The notes: generated by a model not told the origin, from the letters alone. 64,000 nt of DNA from Viola odorata (GCA_963691705.1 OY829539.1:11348501-11412500), one strand, 5' to 3'. Shown: positions 43,286-54,851, numbered from the stretch's first letter. Translations and numbers: made by a program.

Positions 43286-44553
43286 AATTGTGAACTTTGT
43301 ATTGCAAGATTGTATGAAAATATTAGTAGTGAGCTTTATTATATTTGTTGTATTGCAATATTTTATGACAATATTAGTAGTGAACTACCTTTTATTAGTT
43401 ATTATGTATGCGTTTTGTGTTTAATCGTTTATTAATAAAAAGTTTTAAACAATTAGCAGGTGTGATTTCCTTATATATTGTATTTAAAATATCCTTTGAT
43501 TTGAACTTGATGCAATGTGTTTAATTGTTGCTGATGATAGGAATTTATTTTACACTACTTGTGATATTAAATGAAAATAAAGAGTATTTGCATCGACCGC
43601 TATTTGTGATATTAAAATGGAATAAAAATTTCTTCAACGTCTCTCCTTGTAGATAATTAGAATCGCATTAACGTTGAATGTAATAGAAAATTATTAAAAA
43701 AAATATTAACATAATAAAAAAAATTAAATAGTGGACGATAATAAATTGATAATAACAACACATCAAAATACTACTATTACTACTAATAATAATAATTAGA
43801 ATGTAAAATTAGCAGGTGTGATTTCCTTATATACTGTATCTAAAATTTTATGTTATTGCTTCATAGTTAATGTTTTTATTTTCATGTATACAATATAGTA
43901 TCAATTGAAAAATAATTAATTATAATAATAATAAGAATTAGATAACAAAACTAATTACAAGTGAAGATAAATAGAAATTATCTGCATATTCATTAACAAA
44001 AATATATTTGAACTACTTATTTTAATTTTTTAATTAATGTTTTTTTACTAATGTATGTTTTAAAGGCTAAAGTTAAAACGTCATTATTAATAATATAAAA
44101 ATTAATAAGTTAAAACAATGAACGACACGTCGCTTGATCAATAGTTTAAAACTTTTTATTATATTAGATAAATATTTCAGAGTAATTCATTCCAATTTCA
44201 GAGTAATTTATTCCATTTTCGAAGCTAATAGTTTAAAACTTTTTATTATATTAGATAAATATTTATTTATGGTATTAATAACTTAAAATTTTTATGGTAT
44301 TAATATTAGGTGGTAGATGTTAGATTATAACTAAATTGATTAAAAACATATATAAAGATACTCTAAAAATTAATTATAACACTTAAAATGAATTGTGCCC
44401 CTTATGGTCATTTTACATTCAAACCATAGTTTTGAAAAGCTGTTTTACCAAACACCTCAGCTATCTCACAGCACTTTTCAATTTTTTTACCAAACAGCAC
44501 ACTCCGTTTTTCAGAAGTCATTTTCCCACAGAACTGGAACCCCAAACAAACCC
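43286..44553. other. AT-rich 3' part of the Harbinger relic
   Basis: No gene. Two direct repeat pairs: GGTGTGATTTCCTTATATA at 43,459 and 43,813, and TTTAAAACTTTTTATTATAT at 44,147 and 44,230. It ends with the subterminal AGCAC/CCAAAC-rich text and the right tip ..CCAAACAAACCC. Confidence 0.65.
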
Positions 44554-44604
44554 TAAGGCTTGTACTTCTTCTCTCTTGCATATAAATAAAAAGGAAAAAT
44601 GAAA

Positions 44605-44815
44605 ATTTTGGCACCTGTACTCGAATTGAATGACTGATTTGGCACCTCTCCTTTTTTTCGCTTTTAAGTGGTATCTCTAGTCAACATGAATGTCATATTT
44701 GGTACTTGCCTTTAACACCGTCAACGAACAACCGTTAACCCGCCTACATGGCATGCCACGTCATACGCCACGTCAGATACGGCTGACGTGTCATGCCACG
44801 TCATCCAAATTCAAC
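44605..44815 (+). repeat. Relic of a MULE terminal repeat
   Basis: GGCACCTGTACTCGAATTGA, ..ATTTGGCACCTCTCC, ..GGTACTTGCCTTTAACACCG, CAACCGTTAA and CATGCCACGTCA occur in the same order as in the MULE TIR at 1,099-1,310, with clear divergence. No partner TIR is found before 47,690, so it is a fragment or a diverged single end. Confidence 0.6.
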
Positions 44816-44835
44816 CCGAATTCGTTTTCAGGCAG

Positions 44836-44940
44836 ACGACGCGTCGCACATTCTTGCATGACATGTAGTCCATAGTATAGCAGACGACGCGTCACGCACT
44901 CTTAAGTTAATGGATTGAGTGGCGCGTCGTCTGCTCAATT
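44836..44940. repeat. GC-rich hairpin with three GACGACGCGTC motifs
   Basis: GCAGACGACGCGTCGCAC (44,832), AGCAGACGACGCGTCACGCA (44,880) and the inverted GAGTGGCGCGTCGTCTGCT (44,919). The second and third form a stem of about 18 bp around a loop of about 20 bases. The block is GC-rich in an AT-rich setting. Not recognised. Confidence 0.65.
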
Positions 44941-45039
44941 AGTTAAATCCCTCTTCCTCCTACCGTTAAATAAACCAAATTTTCGTTGGTTTTGACCCTC
45001 TGTAGTAGATTTCCATTACCGACCTTATTTTTTTCTTTA

Positions 45040-45735
45040 AAAATTCAGAAAAATAATATAATTAATTTAAAAAATCTAAAAATATAATATAATTAATTTT
45101 TAAAATCCTGAAAAATAATATAATTAATTTAAAATTTTCATAAAATTAATATGATTAATTTAAAAAATTCAAAAAAATAATGTAATTAATTTAAAAAATC
45201 CAGAAAAATAATTATATTATTTTCTAAAAAATCCAGAAAAATAATATAATTAATTTAAAAATTCATAAAATTAATATAATTAATTTAAAAAATTCAGAAA
45301 TATAATGTAATAAATTTAAAAAATCCAGAAAATTAATATAATTAATTTGAAAAATTCAGAAAAATAATTTAATTAATTTTAAAATTTTATAAAAATAATA
45401 TAATTAATTTTAAAAATTTAGAAAATTAATATAATTAATTTAAAAAATTCAGAAAAATAATTTAATTAATTTTAAAAATCCAGAAAACTAATTATATTGT
45501 TTTCTAAAAAACCAAAAAAATAATATAATTAATTTAAAAAATTCATAAAATCAATATAATTAATTTAAAAAATTCAGAAAAATAATATAATTAATTGAAA
45601 AATCCAGAAAAATAATATATTTAATATAAAAAATTCAGAAAATTAATATAAAAAATTTTAAAAATTCAGAAAAATAATGTAATGAATTTAAAAAATCCAA
45701 AAAATTATTTATATTATTTTCTAAAAAATCCAGAA
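45040..45735. repeat. AT-rich minisatellite, ~30-37-bp unit
   Basis: About 18-20 degenerate copies of a unit like AAAAATTCAGAAAAATAATA + TAATTAATTT. Alternate units carry TCCAGAAAA or TTCATAAAATT. Non-coding. Confidence 0.85.
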
Positions 45736-45934
45736 AAAAGTCATCTTCTAAAAAACAAAGACATGATTTGTTCCACTTAAAAAAATTAATTCTCATCCTC
45801 TCAAAAATTCAATTTCGAAAGTCATCTTCATCTCTCTACCGAACCCACAACCGACCTCCTCAACCGAATCAACCACCCTCCCGATCTCCTTCGCCGCAGC
45901 ACCGCCGCATCACCACCACAAAACGGAAAATGAA
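45736..45934. other. Short unique stretch, nothing recognised
   Basis: CT-rich text (45,830-45,910) like a 5' leader, but no ORF. It borders the minisatellite and the duplicate. Confidence 0.4.
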
Positions 45935-46540
45935 GCTTTAATATATTTTTCACTCCAACCATAATTGAATACATAATTTATCATTAAAAAAAATATACTA
46001 ACCAGGTGAGTTAGAATTTATTTACTCTTTTTCAATTTTAATCAATGTTGTCGCTAAAGCTTTAAAATGGTCTAAATAAGCGCATTTGCTCCTTTTTTTT
46101 TCCTTTTTTAATTTTTTTAATAACCTTTTCCTTTTTTTAATTATATGGGAGGGTGAAATTAGACTCCGAATTTCTACTAATATTTTGTCACTTATCTTAA
46201 ATTTTATTCGAATTCATAACTTATTTTATAAAATAAATATACACTAATAAATTGAGTTATAGTTTATATGCTCTTTTTTAACTTTAAACAATTTTATTTA
46301 TCCAGTTTCGTTCGGACCAATATGATCAGTATCACCAAAAATTGGCGCTAAATCTTAAAAATGGTGAAAATAAATGCTCTAACAGAACTTTTTGTTGCTT
46401 TTCAATTGATTGTTTCCCTCCTTCTTGGGATCCTTCTTCTTGGGATCCCCTCACGTCCACCATACTTTCTTCCGTTCCGTGCTTTAGGACTGAGGCTTGT
46501 ACTTCTTTTCTCTTGCATATAAATAAAAAGAAATAATAGT
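45935..46540. repeat. Segmental duplicate, copy 2 (unoccupied Harbinger site)
   Basis: Paralogous to 25,150-25,743 joined to 44,557-44,600. At 46,485-46,500 GGACTGAGGCTTGT is uninterrupted, whereas copy 1 has GGACTAA | Harbinger | TAAGGCTTGT. One TA-rich indel and several substitutions separate the copies. Confidence 0.85.
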
Positions 46541-47691
46541 ACAAAATCTCTACCGAAATGGATTTTTTCCTTATTCTTTCAATTTTTTGCCAGAACCCCT
46601 GTAAATTTGGGTTATTGTTTAGCTTGATTTTTCTAATTACTTTCCTATTTTCTAATTTCCAGAATTTTTATTAAGTTTTTTTAAAAAAATTGTGACGTGA
46701 TAGAGAAATTAATAAACAAGCATCGTCAGCACCTAACAATTAAGTGTTAGAGTATTGTTAGTCAAAATCTAATGATAAATTGGTTTTTCGATGCTCTTTT
46801 ATTTGAGAACGTGAGATTCGAGAATGTAATTTTCCAAGACGAGCAAAACACAGTAAGTTTAAAAATCTAAAAATTCAGATCTACTTTTACCTTATATTTC
46901 GAGAACCAAATAGATCTTAAAATAGAATAAATTGATAATAATATAATTAATGGATGAAATGAGCCATTTGGAAGTTTCTCACCATTCTTTCGCTACTTTC
47001 AAACTAAGAGGTTGAGGAGGAAAACGACTTGACCACTAAGTTATTTTTGAAATGGATATGCCGCCCAACTTCATTAGTTTCCGTTGACTAAGGATATATA
47101 TTGTTAAGTAATATTGTTAAATTAGGCACCTTAATATATTAACATTACATTTATAGTGAAAAAGAGAATTAATATATTAAGACCTTAATATTTTATTTTA
47201 TAATTAATTAAAATTTCTATAATTTTAATTCTAGTTGAAAAATTAGGGTTGAAAAGTGGGTGCACTAATTGTCCCAAAAATTCATCGAAGTGAGTATATA
47301 GTTGAATGGCAGAGGTATCAATTTTCTTATAATTTTCTTATAAGCGAAAAAGAGAGTTTATAATGGACAAATAGAAAAAGAAATCAGCAACTGACAAAAT
47401 GTCTATAGCCATAACAAACAATTCTTAACAATTGATTCTTTGTACAAGTATAAAAAACAAAACAAAAAACAAGAAGAATGATATTCAAGCAATTTATCAG
47501 GACGACTTTTTTCTCAGCCCAGCCCAAGCCCATCCCGGCCTGCCCTATTAATGAGTTAGACACGGGCTTAGTACTAAAAGCCCGGACCATGCCCAGCCCA
47601 CTCATATTTAATTATATTTATATATTATACCCTCTATTCTTTTTTAAGAGACATTTAGCCTGAATCACCATTATTAAAAAAAATTAATAAA
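46541..47691. other. AT-rich intergenic DNA
   Basis: No gene recognised. A GCCC-rich phrase (CAGCCCAGCCCAAGCCCATC, 47,513) resembles one at 56,270-56,410. TSD ATATT (47,692-47,696) ends the stretch. Confidence 0.5.
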
Positions 47692-47696
47692 ATATT

Positions 47697-48582
47697 TGAT
47701 GTGATCATACCCATGCAAGGACCAATCACACGTAGCATGGTGAAGGAATTAGCATTGTGGGTTGAAGCCGAGACAAGAAAGGAGCCATCTCAAGTCATAG
47801 AGAAGGTCTTCCTAGTGATTGCACATCAAGAAGGAACAAGTGCAATCCCTAACCCTTGCATTTTGGGGAATGCGTTGAAGTGAGCTTTTTGACAAGCAAA
47901 TGGAGTCCGATTAGAGCGATCATGGGCTTGTTGGAAACTTCAGGATGTTAGCTTTCATTTGAGACAAGTTTTAGCGAAATCGGACGGGTGGATCAAAATT
48001 TATGCTCGTCGACATTTTGGCGCACAGGGTGTAGCGGCATACCGCCAGGATGAAGGCTTGTGTGGCGATATGACGCGAGCTTCGGCATTGGCAATTCAAT
48101 TTAATTGAATTTCTGGCCGCATACCGCCAGAGTGAGGGAGTGTGGGACGGTATACCACCAGAGGGCCATAACCTAGGCATTTAAAGGCCTTTTTGGCACT
48201 TAGTATAAATAGATAGAGATGTTTTTCCTCTCTTTAGTTTTAGATTAAGTGAATTTGTTAAGTGAGTTTACTCCTTCCTTTTCACTCTAAAAACTCAAAT
48301 CAATTCCTAAGAAAGATAGCTTGAGTGAGTTCTCTCCTCCCTATCTTTCTTTAGGAAATCAAAGCTTGTAATCGAATATTGCTATTATTGATTATCAAGT
48401 GTTCTTCATTGTTCTTCAAGTATTCTTCGTGTTCTTCATCAAATCCGCTGCATCTACTCTAATCGACATCCATCCATCTTATTCTTATTGAATCCGTGTT
48501 TATCAAGACTCCCTCCGGGCTAGATCCATCCAAACTCCGAAATACAATCAAGCTTCTACAAATCGAGGCTTGGATCGTATCA
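47697..48582 (+). repeat. 5' LTR of gypsy C (886 bp)
   Basis: TGATGTGATCATACCC ... GGATCGTATCA. It starts with the copy of the pol tail (IIPMQGPITRSMVKELALW). Palindrome cluster (48,034-48,160) with consensus GGCGGTATACCGCC, in three copies. TATAAATAG at 48,204 and AAAGGCCTTTT just upstream of it. Confidence 0.95.
48034..48160. repeat. Palindrome cluster upstream of the C LTR TATA box
   Basis: GCGGCATACCGCCAG (48,034), GGCCGCATACCGCCAG (48,115) and GACGGTATACCACCAG (48,146). In the 3' LTR the copies near 55,000, 55,083 and 55,115 are closer to GGCGG-TATACCGCC. AATTCAATTTAATTGAATT, a near-palindrome, lies between. The TATA box follows within about 45 bp. Confidence 0.85.
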
Positions 48583-48584
48583 AG

Positions 48585-48599
48585 TGGTAGCAGAGCCTT
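48585..48599 (+). promoter_or_regulatory. Primer-binding site of gypsy C
   Basis: TGGTAGCAGAGCC, one base different from the usual initiator-Met PBS TGGTATCAGAGCC, two bases inside the LTR. Confidence 0.85.
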
Positions 48600-49634
48600 T
48601 GGCTGCCCTCCGAGTGAGTAATCATATTCTAACCCATAGAAACCTTCTGTTCATCTTATTATCCATGAAAATTATCTAGATCTAAGTTTTTGAGAAAATC
48701 TTTATTTCTCTTCGATTTCTATCCGAAATCTGATTGATCACCATTTCATCCATAGATTTGGGATTTTCTTCCACAGAAATCATTAATACACCTCTTAGAT
48801 CATTGTTGAAATTTTTTAGGTTTTGCCAATTTTGAGGTGCTTTGATCTTGATATCAATTGTTATTAAGAACACCTTGTATTTGTGTTCATCATCAAATTT
48901 TGATCATCAAGGCCTACCACCTCACCTCATTCCTAGCCAAGTATTCATCTAGCTTAACCTAGAAGTCTTCTCATAGATATTTACTTAGCTTAACCCCAAA
49001 GTTAAGCTAGATATTTAGATCAAAATATCACAAATCGAACTACGTGTCCTACATACAACTCTTGAACTACTTGTCACACGCATTTTTCACTTGTGCCATT
49101 TAACTTTCAAAGAAAAGAAAAAGAAAAGAAATTCAAAAAAAAAATTATTTAATTTAATTATTTTGACTTGAGAATTGATTTGGCAAAGTGGCGCCAAGAG
49201 CATTGTGATCATTTGTGTAGTTCTTTGACTTGTGTGAAACAATTGGTTTGTGTTTGGGTTTGTGGTTGTGTTTGATTGAGTAGGAAAGTGTATACTTGTT
49301 CGTCCTTCCGAAATTTGCCTTCTTTCAAAACCGAGTTGTCTTGTACTCCTTACCCTAGCCTTCTTAATTGAGTCCTGGTGGTTGAGCTTGAAGCTTGCGG
49401 GTAGTTGTGGTATAACTTGAGAGATTTGGGAGTGCAATTTTTTCGAGTGTTCAAAACACGAGTGTTAAAACACGCGAGGGAGAGATAATTTTCCTAACTT
49501 TTGTTTAAGTGTGCAGGTACACGGAACCTAGAAGTTGAGTGATTGTGAGCTTGTCTTTCACGAGAGATTTAAACACGTGAGGGAGGGTTTCTTTACTAAC
49601 ATTTGTTGAAGTGTGCAGGTACCTTTTAATTAAG
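48600..49634 (+). other. Gypsy C leader
   Basis: Non-coding. Two tandem modules: AACACGCGAGGGAG ... CTAACTTTTGTTTAAGTGTG then CAG|GTACA (49,470-49,522), and AACACGTGAGGGAG ... CTAACATTTGTTGAAGTGTG then CAG|GTACC (49,572-49,623). The second acceptor-like site is 15 bases before the gag ATG. Confidence 0.75.
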
Positions 49635-52043
49635 ATGTCTGACAAAAGTGTGTCTGGTACCGAGTCTCACAAGTTTAGGACGACCGAGGCCCTTGGCCAG
49701 ATCATGGCTACCCTAGCTGACATGAAACTAGAAATGGCCAAGTCCAATGCGCGCCACGACTAGTTAGAGGCGACTATCAAGTCCGGAGGAGGAACTACTC
49801 CTCCCATGGCCAATCCCACCGATAAATCCACTGCTCCCGCACCCCACAAGCTACCCCCTAAACCCCACGTTGACTCGAGTAAGGAACAAGTCACGGGTGA
49901 GACCTACGTAGAAGGCCATGTGAGTGAATGGGAGGAGGGTAATCAATCGGGAGAGGAGCACGAGGGGGGAGCCAACCGGGGCTTCCCAAATGTTCTTACC
50001 ACGGGGGTCTAACGGAAGGCCCCTCTCCCACACCTTGCAGTGAGTGAGGACCAAATGAATGCCATTCAGAAAAGGTATCCCTCGGGTAAGAATGGCCTCT
50101 CGGTACTACCTATTTCTAGTGAGGTGCCTTTGACCATGGTTCGAAATAGGCGACGCCGCCACACGGACCTTCTCGCGTCCAGCAGTCATCCCATAGTCCC
50201 TCATTATCATGCGAGGACTACACCTTACCAAGCACATGAGTTCTATGAAAATATTTATGAAGAAGCCAACGATGACTTCGAAGAGCTTGATAGGCATGAC
50301 AGGGAAAGTAAACCGCAAGGACGAGTGCCATCTTTTGGAGAACACCTTAAGGGACTGTAAGAACCTAAGATTGATGACAACCTAAGTGGGATTAAGGTAC
50401 AAATCCCCACCTTTGCGGGCAGCACCGATCCTTCGGAGTATCTTAAGTGGGAAGGAAAAATCCAACGCATCTTTCATTGCCACCGGTATTCCGAGGACAA
50501 GAAGATAAAGCTAGCAACCATGGAATTTGATGGCTATGCCATTAGTTGGTGGGAGAAAGTGATTAGAGGAAGAGGAGATGTGAATGTTATTTCTACTTGG
50601 GACGAAATGAAGCAAGTGATGAGAGCTAGGTTTGTACCCGCTAACTACAAACGGGAATTGCGAAACAAGTTGCAAGGTCTTCAACAAGGCACCAAATCAG
50701 TTGGTGAGTATTTCAACGACTTGGAAGAGCTTCTTACCAAGACCTACACCGAGGAAAGTGAGGAAAACACCATTGCACGTTTCCTCAATGGTGTCAATGA
50801 AAAGGTTAGATACAAACTTGAACTCAAGGAATTTGATCAATTGCAACCTATGCTACACTATGTACAAAAAGTGGAGGCACATGAGGCCTCAAAGAAGAAA
50901 TCTTACCCAAACCGAAATACATCCCAACCCTATTCCCCTAGACCCCCTTGGAAAACCTACTCCAAGGACCCACCCACACCAAAAGACACCAAAACCTACC
51001 TGCCCTCCAAAATCGAGACAAACAACCCAAAACCATACACTCCTTACACCAAGAACAACCCCACTACAACCCCAAATGAACCAAGAAAATTCTCCTCCAA
51101 CATCGAGTGTTTCAAGTGCCATGGGAGAGGACACATTTCCTCCCAATGTCCTAATCGGAGAGTGATAGTAATTCGAGAGGGTCATTATAAGACCGAGAGT
51201 GAGAATGAGGAGAATGGAGGTGAGAGTAAGGGGGAGGAAGAAGCCGAGAGTAGTGAGGAGGAACTAATACCATCCTCGGCCATGACACTAGTTGTGAGGC
51301 GGAGCATGAGTGCTCTAGCCAAGGAGGAGGCCGTGGGTGATGAGCAAAGGGAGAACCTATTTCACTCTAGGTGTGAGATAAAGGGTGAGATAGCTTTCCT
51401 CATCGTGGACAACGGGAGTGTTGTAGATGTGGCTAGCCATCTATTAGTGCACAAGCTTGGTTTGCCTACAACCCAACATCCCAAACCCTACTCCTTGCAT
51501 TGGATTAATGACCACGGTGAAGTGAAGGTGAAGAAGCAAGTGCTAGTTACCTTCAAGCTAGGGGGATATGAAGATGAAAGGTTGTTTGATGTGGTCCCCA
51601 TGGACGCGAGTCACCTCATCCTTGGCCGCCCATGGCAATTTGATAGATGGGTGGTGTATGATGGTCGAACTAACCAACTCCGCCTAACCTACCTTGGTAA
51701 GAAGTTCAATATCATTCCCCTCTCGCCCGCGCAAGTCCGTAAAGACCAATTGCGCATGGTAAAGGCAAGTGCCGAGTTCCAACTAGGAAGAAAAGTGAGG
51801 GAGAGGAGTGGAGTGAAAAATGTGAGTGGTGAGTTAAAAACAAGCCATGACAAAAGCAAGCATGGTAGCGAGAGTGAAGCTAAACACTTGAGCGTTTTAG
51901 CAAAGGGTAAGGATGTGAGGCGAGCGATTATGACTAACAAGAGGTGTCTTGTATTACGCTACAAGGATCATTGTTTGAGTGCTTTGACTAACCCCCCCTT
52001 CTTCTCTACCAAGCCCAATTGTTTCCCTCTTGCAGGAATATGA
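49635..52043 (+). pseudogene. Gypsy C gag and protease (three stops)
   Basis: One frame from ATG 49,635. Stops: TAG 49,761 (where Gln is expected, RHD-Q-LEA), TAA 50,010, and TAA 50,358 (where B has Gln, PQEPRVDD). After 50,361 it is open for ~560 codons. The gag domain has VQIPTFAGSTDPSEYLKWE and MEFDGYAISWWEK. The knuckle is CFKCHGRGHISSQC. The protease has LIVDNGSVVDVASHL (DNGS) and LILGRPWQFDRW. It ends at 52,041 by a one-base shift before the EYDDVFPSE motif. Confidence 0.9.
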
Positions 52044-54851
52044 TGATGTCTTTCCCTCGGAGATGCCTATCGGACTTCCTCCCATCCGCGGGATAAAGCA
52101 TCGCATTGACCTAGTTCCGGGCGTGACCTTACCAAACAGGCCCGCCTATCGATGTAATCCCGAGGAGCAAAGGAGCTCCAAAGGCAAGTTGATGATTTGT
52201 TGAGCAAGGGCCACATCAAGGAGAGTATGTCCCCTTGCGCGGTACCCGTGTTGCTAGTGCCAAAGAAGGATGACACATGGAGGATGTGTGTTGATTGTCG
52301 AGCAATCAACAAGATCACCGTGAGATATAGGCACCCCATTCCCCGCCTCGACGACATGTTAGATGAGCTAAGCGGGAGCAAGGTGTATTCCAAAATAGAC
52401 CTTATGAGTGGATACCACCAGATTCTGATGCACGAAGGAGACGAGTGGAAAACCGCCTTCAAAACCAAGCACGGTTTGTACGAATGGATGGTAATGCCAT
52501 TCGGTCTTTCCAACGCTCCTAGTACCTTTATGAGATTAATGAATTATGTCTTGCGTGAATTCATTGGTAAATATGTGGTAGTCTATTTTGACGATATACT
52601 AGTATATAGCCCCTCTCTTGAGAAGCATGCAATACACTTGCGTAGCATACTTGACACCTTGCACACACACCAACTATATGCAAAAATTGTTAAATGTGAG
52701 TTTTGTTTAGATAGAGTACACTTTCTTGGTTTTGCTGTGAGTGTAGGAGGTGTGCAAGTTGACGAAGAGAAGGTAAAGGCTATCCGAGAGTGGCCTAGTC
52801 CGAAGAATGCTAGCGAGGTGAGGTCTTTCCATGGCCTAGCGAGTTTCTATCGCCGCTTTGTGCCAAACTTCTCAACAATTGCCGCACCCCTCAATGAACT
52901 TACCAAGAAGAATGTGGTCTTTGAATGGGGGGAGAGGCAAAAAGAGGCTTTCAAGGAGCTTAAGGAGAGGCTAATGCAATCGCCCGTGCTAGCACTACCG
53001 TACTTCACCAAAGCCTTTGAGTTGGAGTGTGATGCGAGTGGAATTGGCCTAGGAGCTGTCCTCACCCAAGAGGGTCGCCCCATCGCCTACTTTAGCGAGA
53101 AGCTAAATGGAGCTCAACTTAACTATTCGACATATGACCGAGAGCTCTACGCATTAGTGAGGTCACTCATGGTGTGGGAACATTATTTGTTGCCCAACCA
53201 ATTCGTCATCCACACGGATCATTTGAGCTTAAAGTTCCTCCAAGGCCAAGCGAAGCTCAACAAAAGGCACGCGAAATGGATGGAATTTCTAGAGGCTTTT
53301 CCCTACACCATCAAATACAAGCAAGGCAAGGAGAATGTAGTGGCTGACGCACTCTCCCGAAGGTATGCTCTCATGAACTCACTAGATGCACAAATTATTG
53401 GATTTGCCCAATTAATTGAACTATATGAGCATGATGAGGATTTTAGGGAGATTTATGCTACATGTGCTCACGGAACACATTTGCACTTCATTAGACATGA
53501 TAAATTCCTATTTAAGCATGGTAGGTTGTGCATACCCCGCTCTAGTATTAGAGAATTGCTTGTTTTAGAAGCTCATGGTGGAGCCTTAAGTGGGCACTTT
53601 GGTATAGCCAAAACCTTGCATGTTTTGAAGTCCCATTTCTTTTGGCCACTAATGAAGGTGGATATGAGTAAAATTATAGGTAGATGTGTTATTTGTAGGA
53701 CATCTAAATTCACATCCAAAAATCATGCAATGCATATGCCCCTTCCTGTTGCCCAACACCCGTGGGTAGACCTATCTATGGATTTTGTGTTAGGATTGCC
53801 TAGGTCTACACATGGTAATGACTCTATCTTTGTTGTGGTTGACCATTTTTCAAAAATGGCACACTTTATACCATGTTCTAAGACACACGACTCCACACGC
53901 ATTGCTCATTTATTTTTTCAGCATGTTGTGCGTCTCCATGGTATGCCTAAGAGTATTGTAAGTGATAGGGATACCAAATTTTTAAGCCATTTTTGGCGAA
54001 CCTTGTGGACGACGTTAGGTACTAAACTTCTCTTCTCTACCACATGTCATCCCCAAACTGATGGGCAAACGGAGGTGGTGAATAGGACTTTAGGATCACT
54101 ACTTCGTACCACGATTAGTAAGCATAAATTGAAGTGGGAAGATTGCCTTCCATTTGCTGAATTTGTTTATAATCATGCTTATCATTCTTCAATTGGATTT
54201 TCCCCTTTTAAGGTGGTGTACGGGTTCAAACCCTTAACCCCTCTTGACCTCTTACCTTTGCCCTTGAGTTCTCTTAAGTGTGTAGATGGAGACACCAAAG
54301 CCGCCACAGTCAAGAAGCTCCATGAGCAAGTCCGCGACAACATTGAGAGAATGAATGAGCGGGAAAAGACCAAACGTAACAAAGGCAAGACGCCTACTGA
54401 CTTTGAAGTCGGGCAATGGGTTTGGCTTCATTGGCGAAAGGAACGGTTTCCTAACCAAAGGCGGGGCAAGCTAAGTCCCCGAGGTGATGGGCCTTTCCAA
54501 ATCCTCCACCGCATCAACGCCAACACCTATGTCATTGACATCCCAAGTGAGTATGGTCCAATAAGCAACACGTTTAACGTTAATGACTTAGCTCTTTGCG
54601 ATAAAGGTACCATGGCTGCTCAAGAAATGGATTCGAGGACGAATCCTTCCAAAGGAGGAGGAGGTGATGTGATCATACCCATGCAAGGACCAATCACACG
54701 TAGCATGGTGAAGGAGTTAGCATTGTGGGTTGAAGCCGAGACAAGAAAGGAGCCATCTCAAGTCATAGAGAAGGTCTTCCTAGTGATTGCACATCAAGAA
54801 GGAACAAGTGCAATCCCTAACCCTTGCATTTTGGGGAATGCGTTGAAGTGA
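52044..54851 (+). CDS. Gypsy C pol: RT, RNase H, integrase
   Basis: 52,044-52,165 encodes EYDDVFPSEMPIGLPPIRG in the +1 frame. A second indel near 52,165 restores the frame used by gag, and an ORF of 884 codons follows from 52,197. RT with VVYFDDILVYS. RNase H with FELECDASGIGLGAVL. Integrase with HFGIAKTLHVLKSHFFWP / CVICRTSK and core [36 protein letters not shown]-terminal RGDGPFQILHRINANTYVID, then DSRTNPSKGGGGD across the PPT and GPITRSMVKELALW inside the LTR. The integrase and RT catalytic acids are all present. The upstream frame breaks are what disable it. Confidence 0.93.
54645..54664 (+). promoter_or_regulatory. Polypurine tract of gypsy C
   Basis: AATCCTTCCAAAGGAGGAGG then AGG abuts the LTR start TGATGTG at 54,665. 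Confidence 0.8.

Larger units (their letters stand above)
25744..44553 (+). mobile_element. PIF/Harbinger-like element with Myb gene, nested insertions
   Basis: The target duplication is TAA (25,741-25,743 and 44,554-44,556), the 3-bp type of PIF/Harbinger. The left tip is GTGGTTGTTTGG; the right tip as reverse complement is GGGTTTGTTTGG. The duplicate at 46,491-46,493 shows the unoccupied site (TGA there). It contains a promoter/leader exon, a very long intron into which gypsy D inserted, and a broken Myb/SANT-like gene. No DDE nuclease gene was found, so it is non-autonomous. Own length without D is about 3.9 kb. Confidence 0.82.

Noticed and set aside
50889..51185. 98-codon minus-strand ORF with Gly/Val/Trp text
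   Set aside because: Antisense to the Pro/Thr-rich linker of gypsy C gag.
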